The notes: generated by a model from the sequence alone, not told the origin. A DNA stretch of 64,000 nucleotides from Peribacillus simplex (GCF_001542915.1 NZ_LNNH01000056.1:1-64000); one strand, 5' to 3'. Counted from the stretch's first letter, positions 33,412-41,821 are shown. Made by a program: numbers and translations.

Positions 33412-34197
33412 TTAGCTTTTTTTGATAACCGTCTCATTCCCGGCAGGGACACTGACGTGGTCTTTTTTATATACGCGTTGCAGGACGATCGTCTGGGCGA
33501 TCATGAATAATCCACCGATTGACCAATACAATGGCAAGGCGGCAGGAGCGGAGAAAGAAATGAATAAAATCATCACTGGCGAGAGCAGGCTCATCAGCTT
33601 CATTTGTTTCTGCTGTTCCTCGGGCATTTGTCTCATGGATATGACCGATTGGAAATAATAAATGACACCGGCAATAATCGCCATGGCAATATTCGGCTGG
33701 CCAAGGCTGAACCAAAGGAAGTTATGTGTCGCAATTTCATGGGATCCTTTAATCGCATAATAAAAACCCATCAAGATCGGCATTTGGATCAATAGTGGCA
33801 GACAACCCATGTTTAACGGGTTGACTCCATGCTTTTGGTAAAGCTGCATCATTTCCTGCTGCAGGGCTTTTTGTTTAGCCGGATCTTTCGTTTCCTTAAT
33901 CTTCTGTTGGATGGCAGTCATTTCAGGTTTCAGGCCATTCATTTTCGTTTTCATGCTGAGCTGTGTTTTATATTGCTTGGCAGTCAATGGAAGCAGGACA
34001 AGACGGATGAAAAATGTCATCATGATGATGCTCAACCCATAGTTACCATTAAATAAATTGGCATTGAATTCAAGCATTTTCGTCATTGGATTAACCAAAC
34101 CTGTATGAAATGGACCGCTTGCAGCTGCAGAGCAACCTGACATAAGGACCGTTGCCAGGATCAGTACCGTAATAAGTAACACGCTTTTCTTTTTCAA
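33412..34197 (-). CDS. yidC2: YidC/OxaA-family membrane protein insertase, YidC2 type
   Basis: This 261-residue lipoprotein insertase places proteins into the membrane with or without Sec. It has lipobox LMSGC22, five membrane segments, the hydrophilic-groove Arg65 in FFIRLVLLP, the coiled cytoplasmic hairpin (about 85-120, TAIQQKIKETKDPAKQK) and NPLNMGCLPLLIQMPI. The start is TTG with AGGAGG seven bases upstream. That site is complementary to the end of the preceding leader ORF, so translation probably depends on the leader (see 34205-34243). No jag or rnpA neighbours, so this is not the spoIIIJ locus. Confidence 0.93.
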   Translation of the reverse strand: MKKKSVLLITVLILATVLMSGCSAAASGPFHTGLVNPMTKMLEFNANLFNGNYGLSIIMMTFFIRLVLLPLTAKQYKTQLSMKTKMNGLKPEMTAIQQKIKETKDPAKQKALQQEMMQLYQKHGVNPLNMGCLPLLIQMPILMGFYYAIKGSHEIATHNFLWFSLGQPNIAMAIIAGVIYYFQSVISMRQMPEEQQKQMKLMSLLSPVMILFISFSAPAALPLYWSIGGLFMIAQTIVLQRVYKKDHVSVPAGNETVIKKS

Positions 34198-34204
34198 ATT
34201 AATT

Positions 34205-34243
34205 CCTCCTCAAATTGTTTTTGTTTAAACAACTAGTAGGAGG
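34205..34243 (-). promoter_or_regulatory. Hairpin sequestering the yidC2 Shine-Dalgarno
   Basis: On the minus strand CCTCCT (34238-34243, inside the last codons of the leader ORF) is exactly complementary to the insertase SD AGGAGG (34205-34210). Between them AGTTGTTT and AAACAATT form eight more pairs (one G-U) closed by a six-base loop. A ribosome stalled a few codons before the leader stop would cover the 5' arm and free the SD. Confidence 0.75.
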
Positions 34244-34512
34244 CTTGGCTCATCGGAATCATCGGGTGAATCCTTTTGCCTGATAAATGTGAAAAAGCGC
34301 TGTGCACCGCGCCAGTCAAAAGTGCTGCCTGTATGAACAGGGGATTTACTTTGATCGGAATGGACGGAAGCTTGATATTTATCATTCAAGTGTGATTGCT
34401 TTTTATTTAAGAAGTAAAACGCCGCCAGTGGAAAGACAAAGGTCAACAAGTAACCTGCCCATACCGCATGACGAACGGTTTGATAATCAAATTCTAATAA
34501 TAATTCCCACAT
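34225..34512 (-). CDS. MifM-like membrane leader peptide upstream of yidC2
   Basis: This 95-residue protein has a short N-terminal tail, one membrane helix (about 15-36, VWAGYLLTFVFPLAAFYFL) and a cytosolic linker. An RFFTFI element (72-77) is followed by the acidic cluster DSPDDSDE (81-88) seven residues before the stop. B. subtilis MifM has the same length (95 residues as I recall) and topology, with an R-I-x-x-W-I arrest element and a late acidic cluster. It stalls the ribosome when YidC activity is low. Here too the ORF directly precedes yidC2 and its last codons hide that gene's SD. GAGGGA serves as its own ribosome binding site. Homology to MifM is inferred from layout. Confidence 0.72.
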   Translation of the reverse strand: MWELLLEFDYQTVRHAVWAGYLLTFVFPLAAFYFLNKKQSHLNDKYQASVHSDQSKSPVHTGSTFDWRGAQRFFTFIRQKDSPDDSDEPSLLLVV

Positions 34513-34746
34513 AGGAATCCCTCGTTTTTGTCTAAGATAGGAAAATGTCATTCAGTTGACCGCTAAAATCAAATCCGATCTTACTGAGTTTAAATCATTA
34601 AGAACACTATATCAAATTCTAATGCAATCATGCCAAAAAATATAGGGATATTTTCAAAAAATAAACAGGGAATATTTTCACTTCGATGAAGTGGATGAGA
34701 AAGGCCCAAGGATATTCCAGAAGCATGGAATGGAGGCGGCCATGGC

Positions 34747-34774
34747 ACATATGATCCTTCGCCGACATAAGAAT
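34747..34774 (+). promoter_or_regulatory. Possible mother-cell (sigma-K/E) promoter of the coat-like gene
   Basis: AC, 16 bases, then CATAAGAATA approximates AC-N16/17-CATANNNTA with one extra base in the -10 element. It lies 31 bases before the start codon. Confidence 0.3.
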
Positions 34775-34805
34775 AAAAGGAAGTTCAATCATGAGGTGAA
34801 GATGG

Positions 34806-35285
34806 ATGAAACCGTACGATTCGTTCAATCAACATAATAACTATTACCAACCTGAAAATGATGTTTATCAAAATATACACCCACAAACCAATGCTCATGA
34901 TTTATGGGCAGCACCAGATTTAATTGAAAATCAACAATTGGCTGAAAGGATGCCTGGACCTCCTGGCCCGTCAGGCTCTTACCAGGGCGGGGGACAGGCA
35001 AGCCCGCCGCGGCCTCCACAAGGAGGGGGCCCGCCGCATATGGCGCCGCCTTTATTCATTCCAAAGCTTACTGGAAGTATGCTGCAGGCGTTAGATCCTG
35101 GTTCAATGAAAGGGTGCTTATACCAAAATACGTATGTTTGGCTAAGAAACGGCCGCTCGTTTTGGTTTTACCCCACTTATGTCGGCTATAATTCCGTAGC
35201 GGGCTATCGCTGGAGAAAAAGTCAGCAGCGATGGTCCTATTATGGAACCGACGCAAGTGAAATACAGGCCTTTCAATGCTTTTAA
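34806..35285 (+). CDS. Probable spore-coat/exosporium-type protein with collagen-like linker
   Basis: This 159-residue protein has no signal peptide. Residues 1-45 are Asn/Gln/Tyr-rich. A Gly/Pro stretch (about 50-80) includes GPPGPSG and GGGPPHMAPP. The C-terminal domain (about 85-159) has CLYQNTYVWLRNGRSFWFYP and YRWRKSQQRWSYYG, a conserved aromatic module seen in uncharacterised sporeformer proteins. Low-complexity linkers and a mother-cell-like promoter suggest a spore surface component; this is inference. GAGGTG precedes the start, and a bidirectional terminator lies 150 bases downstream. Confidence 0.6.
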   Translation: MKPYDSFNQHNNYYQPENDVYQNIHPQTNAHDLWAAPDLIENQQLAERMPGPPGPSGSYQGGGQASPPRPPQGGGPPHMAPPLFIPKLTGSMLQALDPGSMKGCLYQNTYVWLRNGRSFWFYPTYVGYNSVAGYRWRKSQQRWSYYGTDASEIQAFQCF

Positions 35286-35433
35286 AAGCAATCGCCTTAA
35301 GTTGCGCGAACCATCCATAGTTTTGGAGAAATGGGACTTTGAGCGTGTCATTTCACTTTTGCGTCTGTGGAGTCTTCCTTGGACTTGGATTCCCGCAGGA
35401 ATGTCATTGTGCAACAATTTCATTATGAAAAAC

Positions 35434-35473
35434 AAAAAAGTTACGGAAGCAGCCATTCCGTAACCTTTTTGTT
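35434..35473. terminator. Bidirectional terminator between convergent genes
   Basis: AAAAAAGTTACGGAA pairs with TTCCGTAACCTTTTT around a 7-base loop. Confidence 0.88.
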
Positions 35474-35510
35474 TATTAACCGAACAGAGGGGGCAGGTCC
35501 TTCAAGCGTT

Positions 35511-36335
35511 TCAATCCGAGAAATAATCAGGGAAATCTGAAATGATGCCATCTACCTTCATTTTCTCGAACATGCGCATCCGTTTTTTATTGTTGACTGT
35601 CCAGGTATATACCTTCATCCCATGCTTTTGGATCCGCAGCTGAAGCTTCGAATCCAGGATCGTTTGCTTGGGATTTAAAAATGAAGCGAACTTCGCTATT
35701 TCCTTTAATGCTTCGTCATTGATCCTCCGCTTTATCAGTACCCCAACTTGTACTTCCGGCATCAGTAAATGAAACCTTCTCATGGAATCCGCATCGAACG
35801 AGTGAACCATGATCGGATTGTTAAAGGATGCGCTTCCGATGTACTTCCTTAGCTCTTCCGCTAGCTTTGCTTCAATGCCGGGATAAAGGGATGGGTGTTT
35901 GATTTCGATTAAGAACCCAGCCTCGGTCCGGAATCTTTCGAATACTTCACTTAATAAAGGAATCCGCTCGTTTTTGAAACGTGAATGATACCAGCTCCCG
36001 GCATCGAATTCCTTTAATTCGGCAGCTGTGTAATCGCGGAGTCTTCCTTTACCGCTTGTCGTCCGATCCAGCGTCGGGTCATGATGAACCACAAGTACAT
36101 CATCCTTACTGAGATGAATATCCACCTCAAGCACTTCAGCTCCCAATTCGAGCGCCTTCTTATAAGAAGCGACCGTATTCTCAGGGCAATGTCCGGCAGC
36201 GCCGCGATGTCCGATTTTGAGGGGGGAATGCTGGATATTGAAGTTCTCTTGGTAGACACTCTTCGAACCGTTCAGCTTAAGGGCGAAGAGGAAAAGTACG
36301 ATCATCAAAATTATCAAGAAAAATCCAATCACCAT
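35511..36335 (-). CDS. Glycerophosphodiester phosphodiesterase family protein, membrane-anchored
   Basis: This 274-residue protein has one N-terminal membrane helix (about 2-20) and a GDPD TIM barrel. Catalytic and metal regions are present: GHRGAAGHCPENT (about 42, His/Arg and Glu), EVDIHLSKDD (about 70), HHDPTLDRTT (about 85, catalytic His) and FLIEIKHP (about 140). It cleaves glycerophosphodiesters to glycerol-3-phosphate and an alcohol, perhaps from lipids or teichoic acid, at the membrane. ATG 36335 has AAAAGGAG; an ATG seven codons earlier lacks one. Confidence 0.9.
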   Translation of the reverse strand: MVIGFFLIILMIVLFLFALKLNGSKSVYQENFNIQHSPLKIGHRGAAGHCPENTVASYKKALELGAEVLEVDIHLSKDDVLVVHHDPTLDRTTSGKGRLRDYTAAELKEFDAGSWYHSRFKNERIPLLSEVFERFRTEAGFLIEIKHPSLYPGIEAKLAEELRKYIGSASFNNPIMVHSFDADSMRRFHLLMPEVQVGVLIKRRINDEALKEIAKFASFLNPKQTILDSKLQLRIQKHGMKVYTWTVNNKKRMRMFEKMKVDGIISDFPDYFSD

Positions 36336-36565
36336 TGACACTCCTTTTAATAACAAAAATAAACTTCCTGGTTATCCTTTACCCTAGCTTAAAGAAAATA
36401 AAATAAGTTTGTCCATTGTCAGCCTCATTTCATCATTTTACATGTTGGATAAGGAAAAAGCATGGATCTTACTACAGTGATGTCAACCATTGTTCGAGAA
36501 TGAAAAGGATTTATTGATCAGTGATGGAATACATATAGTTAAAGGAATAATAAGGGGGGAAGCTG

Positions 36566-37870
36566 ATGAAACAGAACCCTGGAAAGTGGAAGGGGAATCT
36601 TGGTTTATATTTTTCGGTTCCCGTTCTCTCTTGGGCATTATACGATTTTGCCAATACGATCTTTTCTTCAAATATCAATACGATTTTCTTTCCGTTTTTC
36701 CTTCAGGAGCAAATTGGGGATAATGCTGTTCTTGATCAAATTGCCAGTACCTTCATTTCCTACGCAAATGCGATGGCCAGTTTATTTCTTGTTTTGTTTT
36801 CACCGTTGTTTGGCGTCATGATCGATCGAACCGGAAAGATGAAAAAATATATCGTGATTTTTACACTCATTTCCGTTATAAGCACATTTTTCATGGGGGT
36901 TTTCGGGGGAGCCTCGTTTGATCGACTGTTCCTTGGCATTCCCGTTTCCTTGGCCATTGTCATTCTATTATTCGTCATCGCTAAGTTTTTCTATCATTCC
37001 AGTCTCGTTTTCTATGATACGATGATGAGCGATTTAGGTACGAAAGAGCAAATGCCGCTTATATCGGGATTTGGCGTGGCCGTTGGCTACCTAGGAACGT
37101 TAGTGGGGCTGTCCATTTATCCATTCATCAGTAAAGGAAGCTCACATGAAGCCTTCATGCCTACGGCCATTTTGTTTCTCGTTTTTTCCCTTCCCTTGTT
37201 CTTTTTTGTGAAGGAGACGCCAAAACCGCAAAAAGCAAAACAACCGTTCATATCCGGTTATAAGGAAATCAAGGCAACATTCAAAGAGATGAGGTCCTAT
37301 CGCTCGATATTCACTTTCATGATCGCCTATTTCTTTTTAAACGACGCCATTGCGACGACGATTGGCATGATGGCTGTCTATGCCAAGACTGTCGTGGGCT
37401 TTTCCTCAAGCGGGTTCATTTTGCTTTACTTGGTATCGACGATATCGAGTATTGCCGGCTCTTTCCTTTTTGGATATATCACACAGTCGAAGGGACCTCG
37501 GCTTGCTGTGACATATGTGGGGATGCTGCTCTTGGTCGCTTTATTTATCGCGGTATTCGCACAAACCGCTCTTTGGTTCTGGGTTGCAGGGAGTATGTTT
37601 GGCGTTTCGCTTGGCTCGATGTGGGTGACCTCAAGGACGTATATCATTGAACTGACGCCCAAGAAGAAGCGAGGTCAATTCTTTGGATTATTTGCTTTCT
37701 CTGGAAAGGTTTCTTCCATAATTGGCCCTCTATTATATGGAACGATTACGTTGGTTTTTCATGAGCTTGGGACATTGGCGAGCCGGATGGCATTGGGGTC
37801 ACTGATCATCATGGCGGTCATAGGACTGGGCTTTTTGTTCAAGTTGAAGAAATTGGAAGAAGTCAAATGA
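36566..37870 (+). CDS. MFS transporter, UMF1/Atg22-like family
   Basis: This 434-residue protein has 12 membrane segments. The family opening SWALYDFANTIFSSNINT (about 20-38) is diagnostic for the UMF1/Atg22 branch, related to vacuolar amino-acid effluxers of fungi. The 2-3 loop DRTGKMKK and PKKKRGQFFGLFAFSGKVSSIIGP (about 370-395) also fit. The bacterial substrate is unknown; amino acids or other small solutes are plausible. AAGGGGGG precedes the start. It converges on ohrB across a hairpin. Confidence 0.85.
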   Translation: MKQNPGKWKGNLGLYFSVPVLSWALYDFANTIFSSNINTIFFPFFLQEQIGDNAVLDQIASTFISYANAMASLFLVLFSPLFGVMIDRTGKMKKYIVIFTLISVISTFFMGVFGGASFDRLFLGIPVSLAIVILLFVIAKFFYHSSLVFYDTMMSDLGTKEQMPLISGFGVAVGYLGTLVGLSIYPFISKGSSHEAFMPTAILFLVFSLPLFFFVKETPKPQKAKQPFISGYKEIKATFKEMRSYRSIFTFMIAYFFLNDAIATTIGMMAVYAKTVVGFSSSGFILLYLVSTISSIAGSFLFGYITQSKGPRLAVTYVGMLLLVALFIAVFAQTALWFWVAGSMFGVSLGSMWVTSRTYIIELTPKKKRGQFFGLFAFSGKVSSIIGPLLYGTITLVFHELGTLASRMALGSLIIMAVIGLGFLFKLKKLEEVK

Positions 37871-37910
37871 AAAAGGGAATGCCCCCTTTTAACCGGGGGG
37901 CATTCCCTTC
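37870..37910 (-). terminator. Terminator of ohrB
   Basis: AAGGGAATGCCCCC pairs with GGGGGGCATTCCCTT. The T run is on the minus strand; it may also end the MFS gene. Confidence 0.85.
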
Positions 37911-37922
37911 ATCCATCTGTCC

Positions 37923-38339
37923 TTATACCAAATTAAGGGTAACGTCGACATTCCCGCGAGTTGCTTTTGAGTATGGGCAAGTCGCATGGGCCTTTTTGAC
38001 AAAGTCTTGGGCTTCTTCCTTGCTCAGGTCAGGAATCGAAATATCCAGCCTTACAGCCAATTTAAAGCCTCCGTCTTGCTCATCTTTACCGATCGTGACA
38101 TTTGACGTCACGGAAGTATCGGCTTTTTTCTTTTCCTTTTGCAGGACAAGATTCAAGGCACTATCAAAGCAGGCAGCATAGCCAGCTGCAAATAATTGTT
38201 CAGGGTTCGTTGCCTTTTCACCGGAACCGCCTAGTTCCTTAGGTGATCTGACATCGAAGTCAAGGATTCCGTCCTCTGACTTAACATGTCCTTCTCGTCC
38301 TCCGTGTACGGTAACTGTAGCTGTATATAGTGGTTTCAA
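37923..38339 (-). CDS. ohrB: Organic hydroperoxide resistance protein, OhrB type
   Basis: This 138-residue Ohr/OsmC-fold thiol peroxidase reduces organic hydroperoxides. It has both redox cysteines, in GYAACFDSAL (about 57) and HATCPYSKATRGN (about 121), plus the substrate-gate NPEQLFAAG and an EDGILDFDVRSP strand. I placed the start at TTG 38339, nine bases after AAGGAG; an ATG three codons earlier touches the site. The sigma-B-type promoter points to the stress-induced OhrB rather than the OhrR-controlled OhrA, and no OhrR operator is visible. Confidence 0.92.
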   Translation of the reverse strand: MKPLYTATVTVHGGREGHVKSEDGILDFDVRSPKELGGSGEKATNPEQLFAAGYAACFDSALNLVLQKEKKKADTSVTSNVTIGKDEQDGGFKLAVRLDISIPDLSKEEAQDFVKKAHATCPYSKATRGNVDVTLNLV

Positions 38340-38375
38340 AGTAAACATCTCCTTTTTAAATGATTACTACCATTA

Positions 38376-38401
38376 GTTCCCCACAATACGTCTTATTAAA
38401 C
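38376..38401 (-). promoter_or_regulatory. Sigma-B promoter of ohrB
   Basis: On the minus strand GTTTAA, 14 bases, then GGGAAC closely fits GTTTAA-N14-GGGWAW. Confidence 0.8.
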
Positions 38402-38477
38402 AAAATGAATGAGAGTTTATGAATGTCAGACGTAAAAGTATTGTTTAAAAATGGTTTTAAATTGGAAGAAAATGTTT

Positions 38478-38508
38478 TATAATGAACTGTATTAGTATGT
38501 GTAATACA
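38478..38508 (+). promoter_or_regulatory. Promoter -10 and GntR-type operator of the ytrA-like operon
   Basis: TATAAT (38478-38483) is directly followed by the inverted repeat TGTATT-N9-AATACA (38488-38508). A repressor bound there would block transcription start, as expected for autoregulation by the YtrA-like protein. Confidence 0.55.
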
Positions 38509-38531
38509 CCAATATAAGAGGGAGGCTCCTG

Positions 38532-38915
38532 ATGATCGAGTTGGATGTTCAAAGCAGGAAACCCATATATGAGCAATTGATGGATAAATTTAAGGAACTA
38601 ATGATCAATGAGGTTTTACTGGAGCACAACCAGCTTCCATCGATCCGATTATTGGCACAGGAATTGACCATCAATCCCAATACCATTCAGAAAGCTTACA
38701 AACAGCTTGAATCTGACGGATATATATATACACTGCCCGGAAAAGGGAATTTCGTCGCCCCTCCTAAATCCATCAAGAATTCCTTGAAGGAAGTGAAAAT
38801 CAGAAACGAGCTTGAAAAAGTGCTTGCTGAAGCTATGTATATCGGCATCGAGAAACATGAAATCCATCGATTGGTAAAAGATATCAGTCCATTGAGAAAG
38901 GGGGGAGATTCATGA
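38532..38915 (+). CDS. GntR-family regulator, YtrA subfamily
   Basis: This 127-residue regulator has an N-terminal winged helix: RKPIYEQLMDKFKELM, LPSIRLLAQELTINPNTIQKAYKQLESDGYIYT-type recognition segment, then PGKGNFVAP. A short helical dimerisation tail follows instead of a ligand domain, which defines the YtrA group. Members repress their own ABC-transporter operons and respond to cell-wall antibiotics or membrane stress. It overlaps the ATPase gene by 4 bases and follows an operator-like repeat. Confidence 0.9.
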   Translation: MIELDVQSRKPIYEQLMDKFKELMINEVLLEHNQLPSIRLLAQELTINPNTIQKAYKQLESDGYIYTLPGKGNFVAPPKSIKNSLKEVKIRNELEKVLAEAMYIGIEKHEIHRLVKDISPLRKGGDS

Positions 38916-39811
38916 TTGAAATAAAGCAGGTGAGTAAGTTATATGAAGGGAAAGAAGCGATCAGGAACGTCACCTTGGCTATAGGAAAAGGCACCATATT
39001 CGGTTTGCTGGGTTCCAATGGGGCAGGGAAAACGACTCTTTTAAAAATGCTTTCAGGCAACCTGATTCAGGATAGTGGTGAGGTACTGATTGACCGATTA
39101 CATGTTTTCGAAAACCGTGAAGTGAAAAATCGTTGTTTCTTCCTTCCTGATACGCCTTATTTCTTGGCTAACTATACGATCTTGCAAATGGCCCTTTTTT
39201 ACAGCGGTGTTTACCGTAAGTGGAACGAAGAACGCTTCTATCAACTGCAGGAAATATTCCCGATACCCCTCCAATATAAAATACATAAACTTTCAAAGGG
39301 GATGCAGAGACAGGTTGCTTTTTGGCTCGCCCTCGCTACGATGCCTGAAGTTCTGATATTGGACGAGCCTTTTGATGGGTTAGATCCGGTCATGCGGAAA
39401 AATGTGAGACAGTTATTGGTTCAGGATGTTGCTGAAAGGGACATGACGATCTTGATTTCTTCCCATAATCTCCGGGAAATTGAAGATCTGGCGGATCATG
39501 TAGGAATCTTACATAACGGCAAGCTTGTTATCCAAAAAGATCTGGCTGATTTAAAAGCGGATGTACACAAAGTGCAAATTGCCTTTAAACATAAAATTCC
39601 TCACGGGATTTACCGCGGAATCCAAATTCTTGACAAGCAAAGACAAGGAAGTGTGATCGTGTGCATCGTTAAAGGAAAGGAACCGAGCATCAAAGCGCAC
39701 TTCAATCAGTTTCAACCTGACATCTTCGATATGCTTCCCCTTACTTTAGAGGAGATATTCATTTATGAAATGGGGGATATAGGTTATGTCATCCAGAATA
39801 CCCTGGCCTAA
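38912..39811 (+). CDS. ABC transporter ATPase of the ytrA-like operon (YtrB type)
   Basis: This 299-residue ATPase has Walker A LLGSNGAGKTTLLKML (about 32-47), signature-like LSKGMQRQVAFWLAL (about 128-142), Walker B EVLILDEPFDGLDP (about 148) and an ISSHNLREIEDL switch region. The GLLG/GAGKTT type and the C-terminal accessory part are those of YtrB/CcmA-like exporters. It is coupled to the regulator upstream (4-base overlap) and to the membrane protein downstream (26-base overlap). Confidence 0.9.
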   Translation: MIEIKQVSKLYEGKEAIRNVTLAIGKGTIFGLLGSNGAGKTTLLKMLSGNLIQDSGEVLIDRLHVFENREVKNRCFFLPDTPYFLANYTILQMALFYSGVYRKWNEERFYQLQEIFPIPLQYKIHKLSKGMQRQVAFWLALATMPEVLILDEPFDGLDPVMRKNVRQLLVQDVAERDMTILISSHNLREIEDLADHVGILHNGKLVIQKDLADLKADVHKVQIAFKHKIPHGIYRGIQILDKQRQGSVIVCIVKGKEPSIKAHFNQFQPDIFDMLPLTLEEIFIYEMGDIGYVIQNTLA

Positions 39812-41747
39812 TCGGGAACTGATCATCTATATTTTCAGAAGTACCGGCTGGATTGGCTTTCTCTATTTAATTGGCCTCATGTTTGCACTCCCTTTGCAAA
39901 TATTGACGTATATTTTGAATGAAAAAAATGAATTCGTGGAATTTGAAAACCTTTTCTCCAGTCAGCAAATGATCCAATTTGTCCTGGTCATCGTTATTCC
40001 AGTCTTACTTGCAATCTTTCTCTTTCGTTTTTTACAGATAAAACAAGCATCGGACTTTATTCATAGTTTACCCATCACTAGACGTACCGTATATCTTCAT
40101 ATGGTCGGGATGGGCTTTTTGTTCTTAGCCTTGCCCATTATATTCACCGGTTCAATTTTGATCTTGTTCCAATCTGCCATAGATATTGAAAGACTGTTTT
40201 CGCTGGCGGATATTTGGTCCTGGATGGGAATTACATTCATTTTGGAAGCGGTCATCTTTTCCGTTGCCGTTTTTATAGGAATGATAACGGGGTTATCGGC
40301 TCTGCAAGGCTTGCTGACTTATATATTTCTAGCACTGCCTGTCGGCTTATTTGTGTTGTTTGCAGCAAATATGAAGTTTTTTTTAACAGGATTTTCTGCG
40401 GATTACTATTTAAGGACCAACCTGACAGGAATTTCTCCCTTGTTGGCTGCAACCGAGATGGAGAAAATCACATTTTTCTCCTCTCAAACAGTGATCTATG
40501 CTTTATTGACCTTGCTTTTGTCGTTTCTGTCGCTGGTCATCTACCAAAGGAGGAAGCTGGAACATGTTTCGCAGGCCTTTGTTTTCCCGAAGCTCAAGCC
40601 ATTATTCCAATTCGGTCTGACGATTTGCATGCTACTGTTTTCAGGATTTTATTTTAGCGAAACGACCGGTGAAAGGGGCTGGATTTTCTTCGGATATGTC
40701 ATCGGCTCTTTGTTCGGATATTATTTAGGGGAAATCGTCCTGCAAAAGACTTGGCGAATCAAGTTCAAGCTGAAAGGCTATCTAGTATTTACGATGATCA
40801 TCATTGTGCTGGCGATCATTTTGAAAATAGATCCCATTCAGTATAAGTCCAACATTCCGGATAAAAGGGAAATCAGCCAGATCTATATTGGCAGCTCCCC
40901 TTTGTATTTTGAGGATGAAACCACATATATCGGTCCCACTTTCCTTAAAGAGAAGGGAAACATAGAGGCGGTCACGTTATTGCATCAAGAAATTATCGAA
41001 AAGGGGAAAACAGTTTCCGTCGGTGAATTGAATGACGGCCAATCGGTATTCATCCTGTATCAACTAAAGGATGGAAAACGGATAGCGAGAGAGTATCATT
41101 TGCAAAACTATGAATCGTACCTGCCGTTACTGGCGAAAATTTATGAATCGAGTGAATATAAAAAAACGGTGAATGAATTGCTGAATGTGGCAGCTAAAGA
41201 TGTCACTAACATAAGGATAAAAGCGAGCGGGCAAGTGGATAAATCCGTCACGATCAAGGATGGCCATCAGCTCCAAGAAGCCGTCCAGGCACTGTCCGAG
41301 GATCTCAAAAATCAGTCGCTCTCACAAATGACGAATTCTTTCGGTGACTATGCCACGATTGATATATATTTGGATCATAACAAAATCATTTATATGAATT
41401 GGGATTCCTCTTTCACTCAGTTTTCAAAATGGATGGAGCAAACCGGTAAAGCAGACGAAGCACGACTAGTGGCTAGTGACATCTCCTATATTCTGATTGC
41501 CAAGACAGATTCGCCCATTTATAATTCGGTCTCGGCAGAGGAGCTCGCCCGACAAATCGAACAAAAACCCAACCGATTGAAAATCAACACCCTTTCAGAA
41601 ATCGATACGCTCATTGCCAACGCCCAAGTTGAGTGGAGTGGTGAATATGTAGCTGTTTATCATTATAAAGATAGCAGGGAGGTGGATATCAAGAGTTTTT
41701 CCGGCGACCATGTACCCGATTTCGTTTTGGACCATTTTAATGAATGA
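39786..41747 (+). CDS. ABC-2-like membrane subunit with large C-terminal external domain
   Basis: This 653-residue protein has a hydrophobic N-terminal half with about eight or nine membrane segments (residues 20-355). SLPITRRTVYLHMVGMGFL (about 95) is typical of YtrC/YtrD-like permeases. A soluble domain of about 290 residues follows (about 365-653), predicted outside the membrane and not recognised beyond similarity in layout to DUF6449-type ends. It overlaps the ATPase gene by 26 bases and completes a regulator-ATPase-permease operon. A role in envelope-stress response is inferred from the YtrA context. Confidence 0.8.
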   Translation: MSSRIPWPNRELIIYIFRSTGWIGFLYLIGLMFALPLQILTYILNEKNEFVEFENLFSSQQMIQFVLVIVIPVLLAIFLFRFLQIKQASDFIHSLPITRRTVYLHMVGMGFLFLALPIIFTGSILILFQSAIDIERLFSLADIWSWMGITFILEAVIFSVAVFIGMITGLSALQGLLTYIFLALPVGLFVLFAANMKFFLTGFSADYYLRTNLTGISPLLAATEMEKITFFSSQTVIYALLTLLLSFLSLVIYQRRKLEHVSQAFVFPKLKPLFQFGLTICMLLFSGFYFSETTGERGWIFFGYVIGSLFGYYLGEIVLQKTWRIKFKLKGYLVFTMIIIVLAIILKIDPIQYKSNIPDKREISQIYIGSSPLYFEDETTYIGPTFLKEKGNIEAVTLLHQEIIEKGKTVSVGELNDGQSVFILYQLKDGKRIAREYHLQNYESYLPLLAKIYESSEYKKTVNELLNVAAKDVTNIRIKASGQVDKSVTIKDGHQLQEAVQALSEDLKNQSLSQMTNSFGDYATIDIYLDHNKIIYMNWDSSFTQFSKWMEQTGKADEARLVASDISYILIAKTDSPIYNSVSAEELARQIEQKPNRLKINTLSEIDTLIANAQVEWSGEYVAVYHYKDSREVDIKSFSGDHVPDFVLDHFNE

Positions 41748-41775
41748 AGGGCTAAGGAACGAAATCAGTACGTAG

Positions 41776-41821
41776 ACAAAGAGAATGCCGCCCCATTAAA
41801 GTGGGCAGCATCCTCTTTGTT
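41776..41821. terminator. Bidirectional terminator between the ABC operon and csp
   Basis: ACAAAGAG.ATGC.GCCC pairs with GGGC.GCAT.CTCTTTGT. Confidence 0.85.

Noticed and set aside
35142..35456. 104-codon minus-strand frame
   Set aside because: It overlaps the coat-like gene and the bidirectional terminator; no site and implausible composition.
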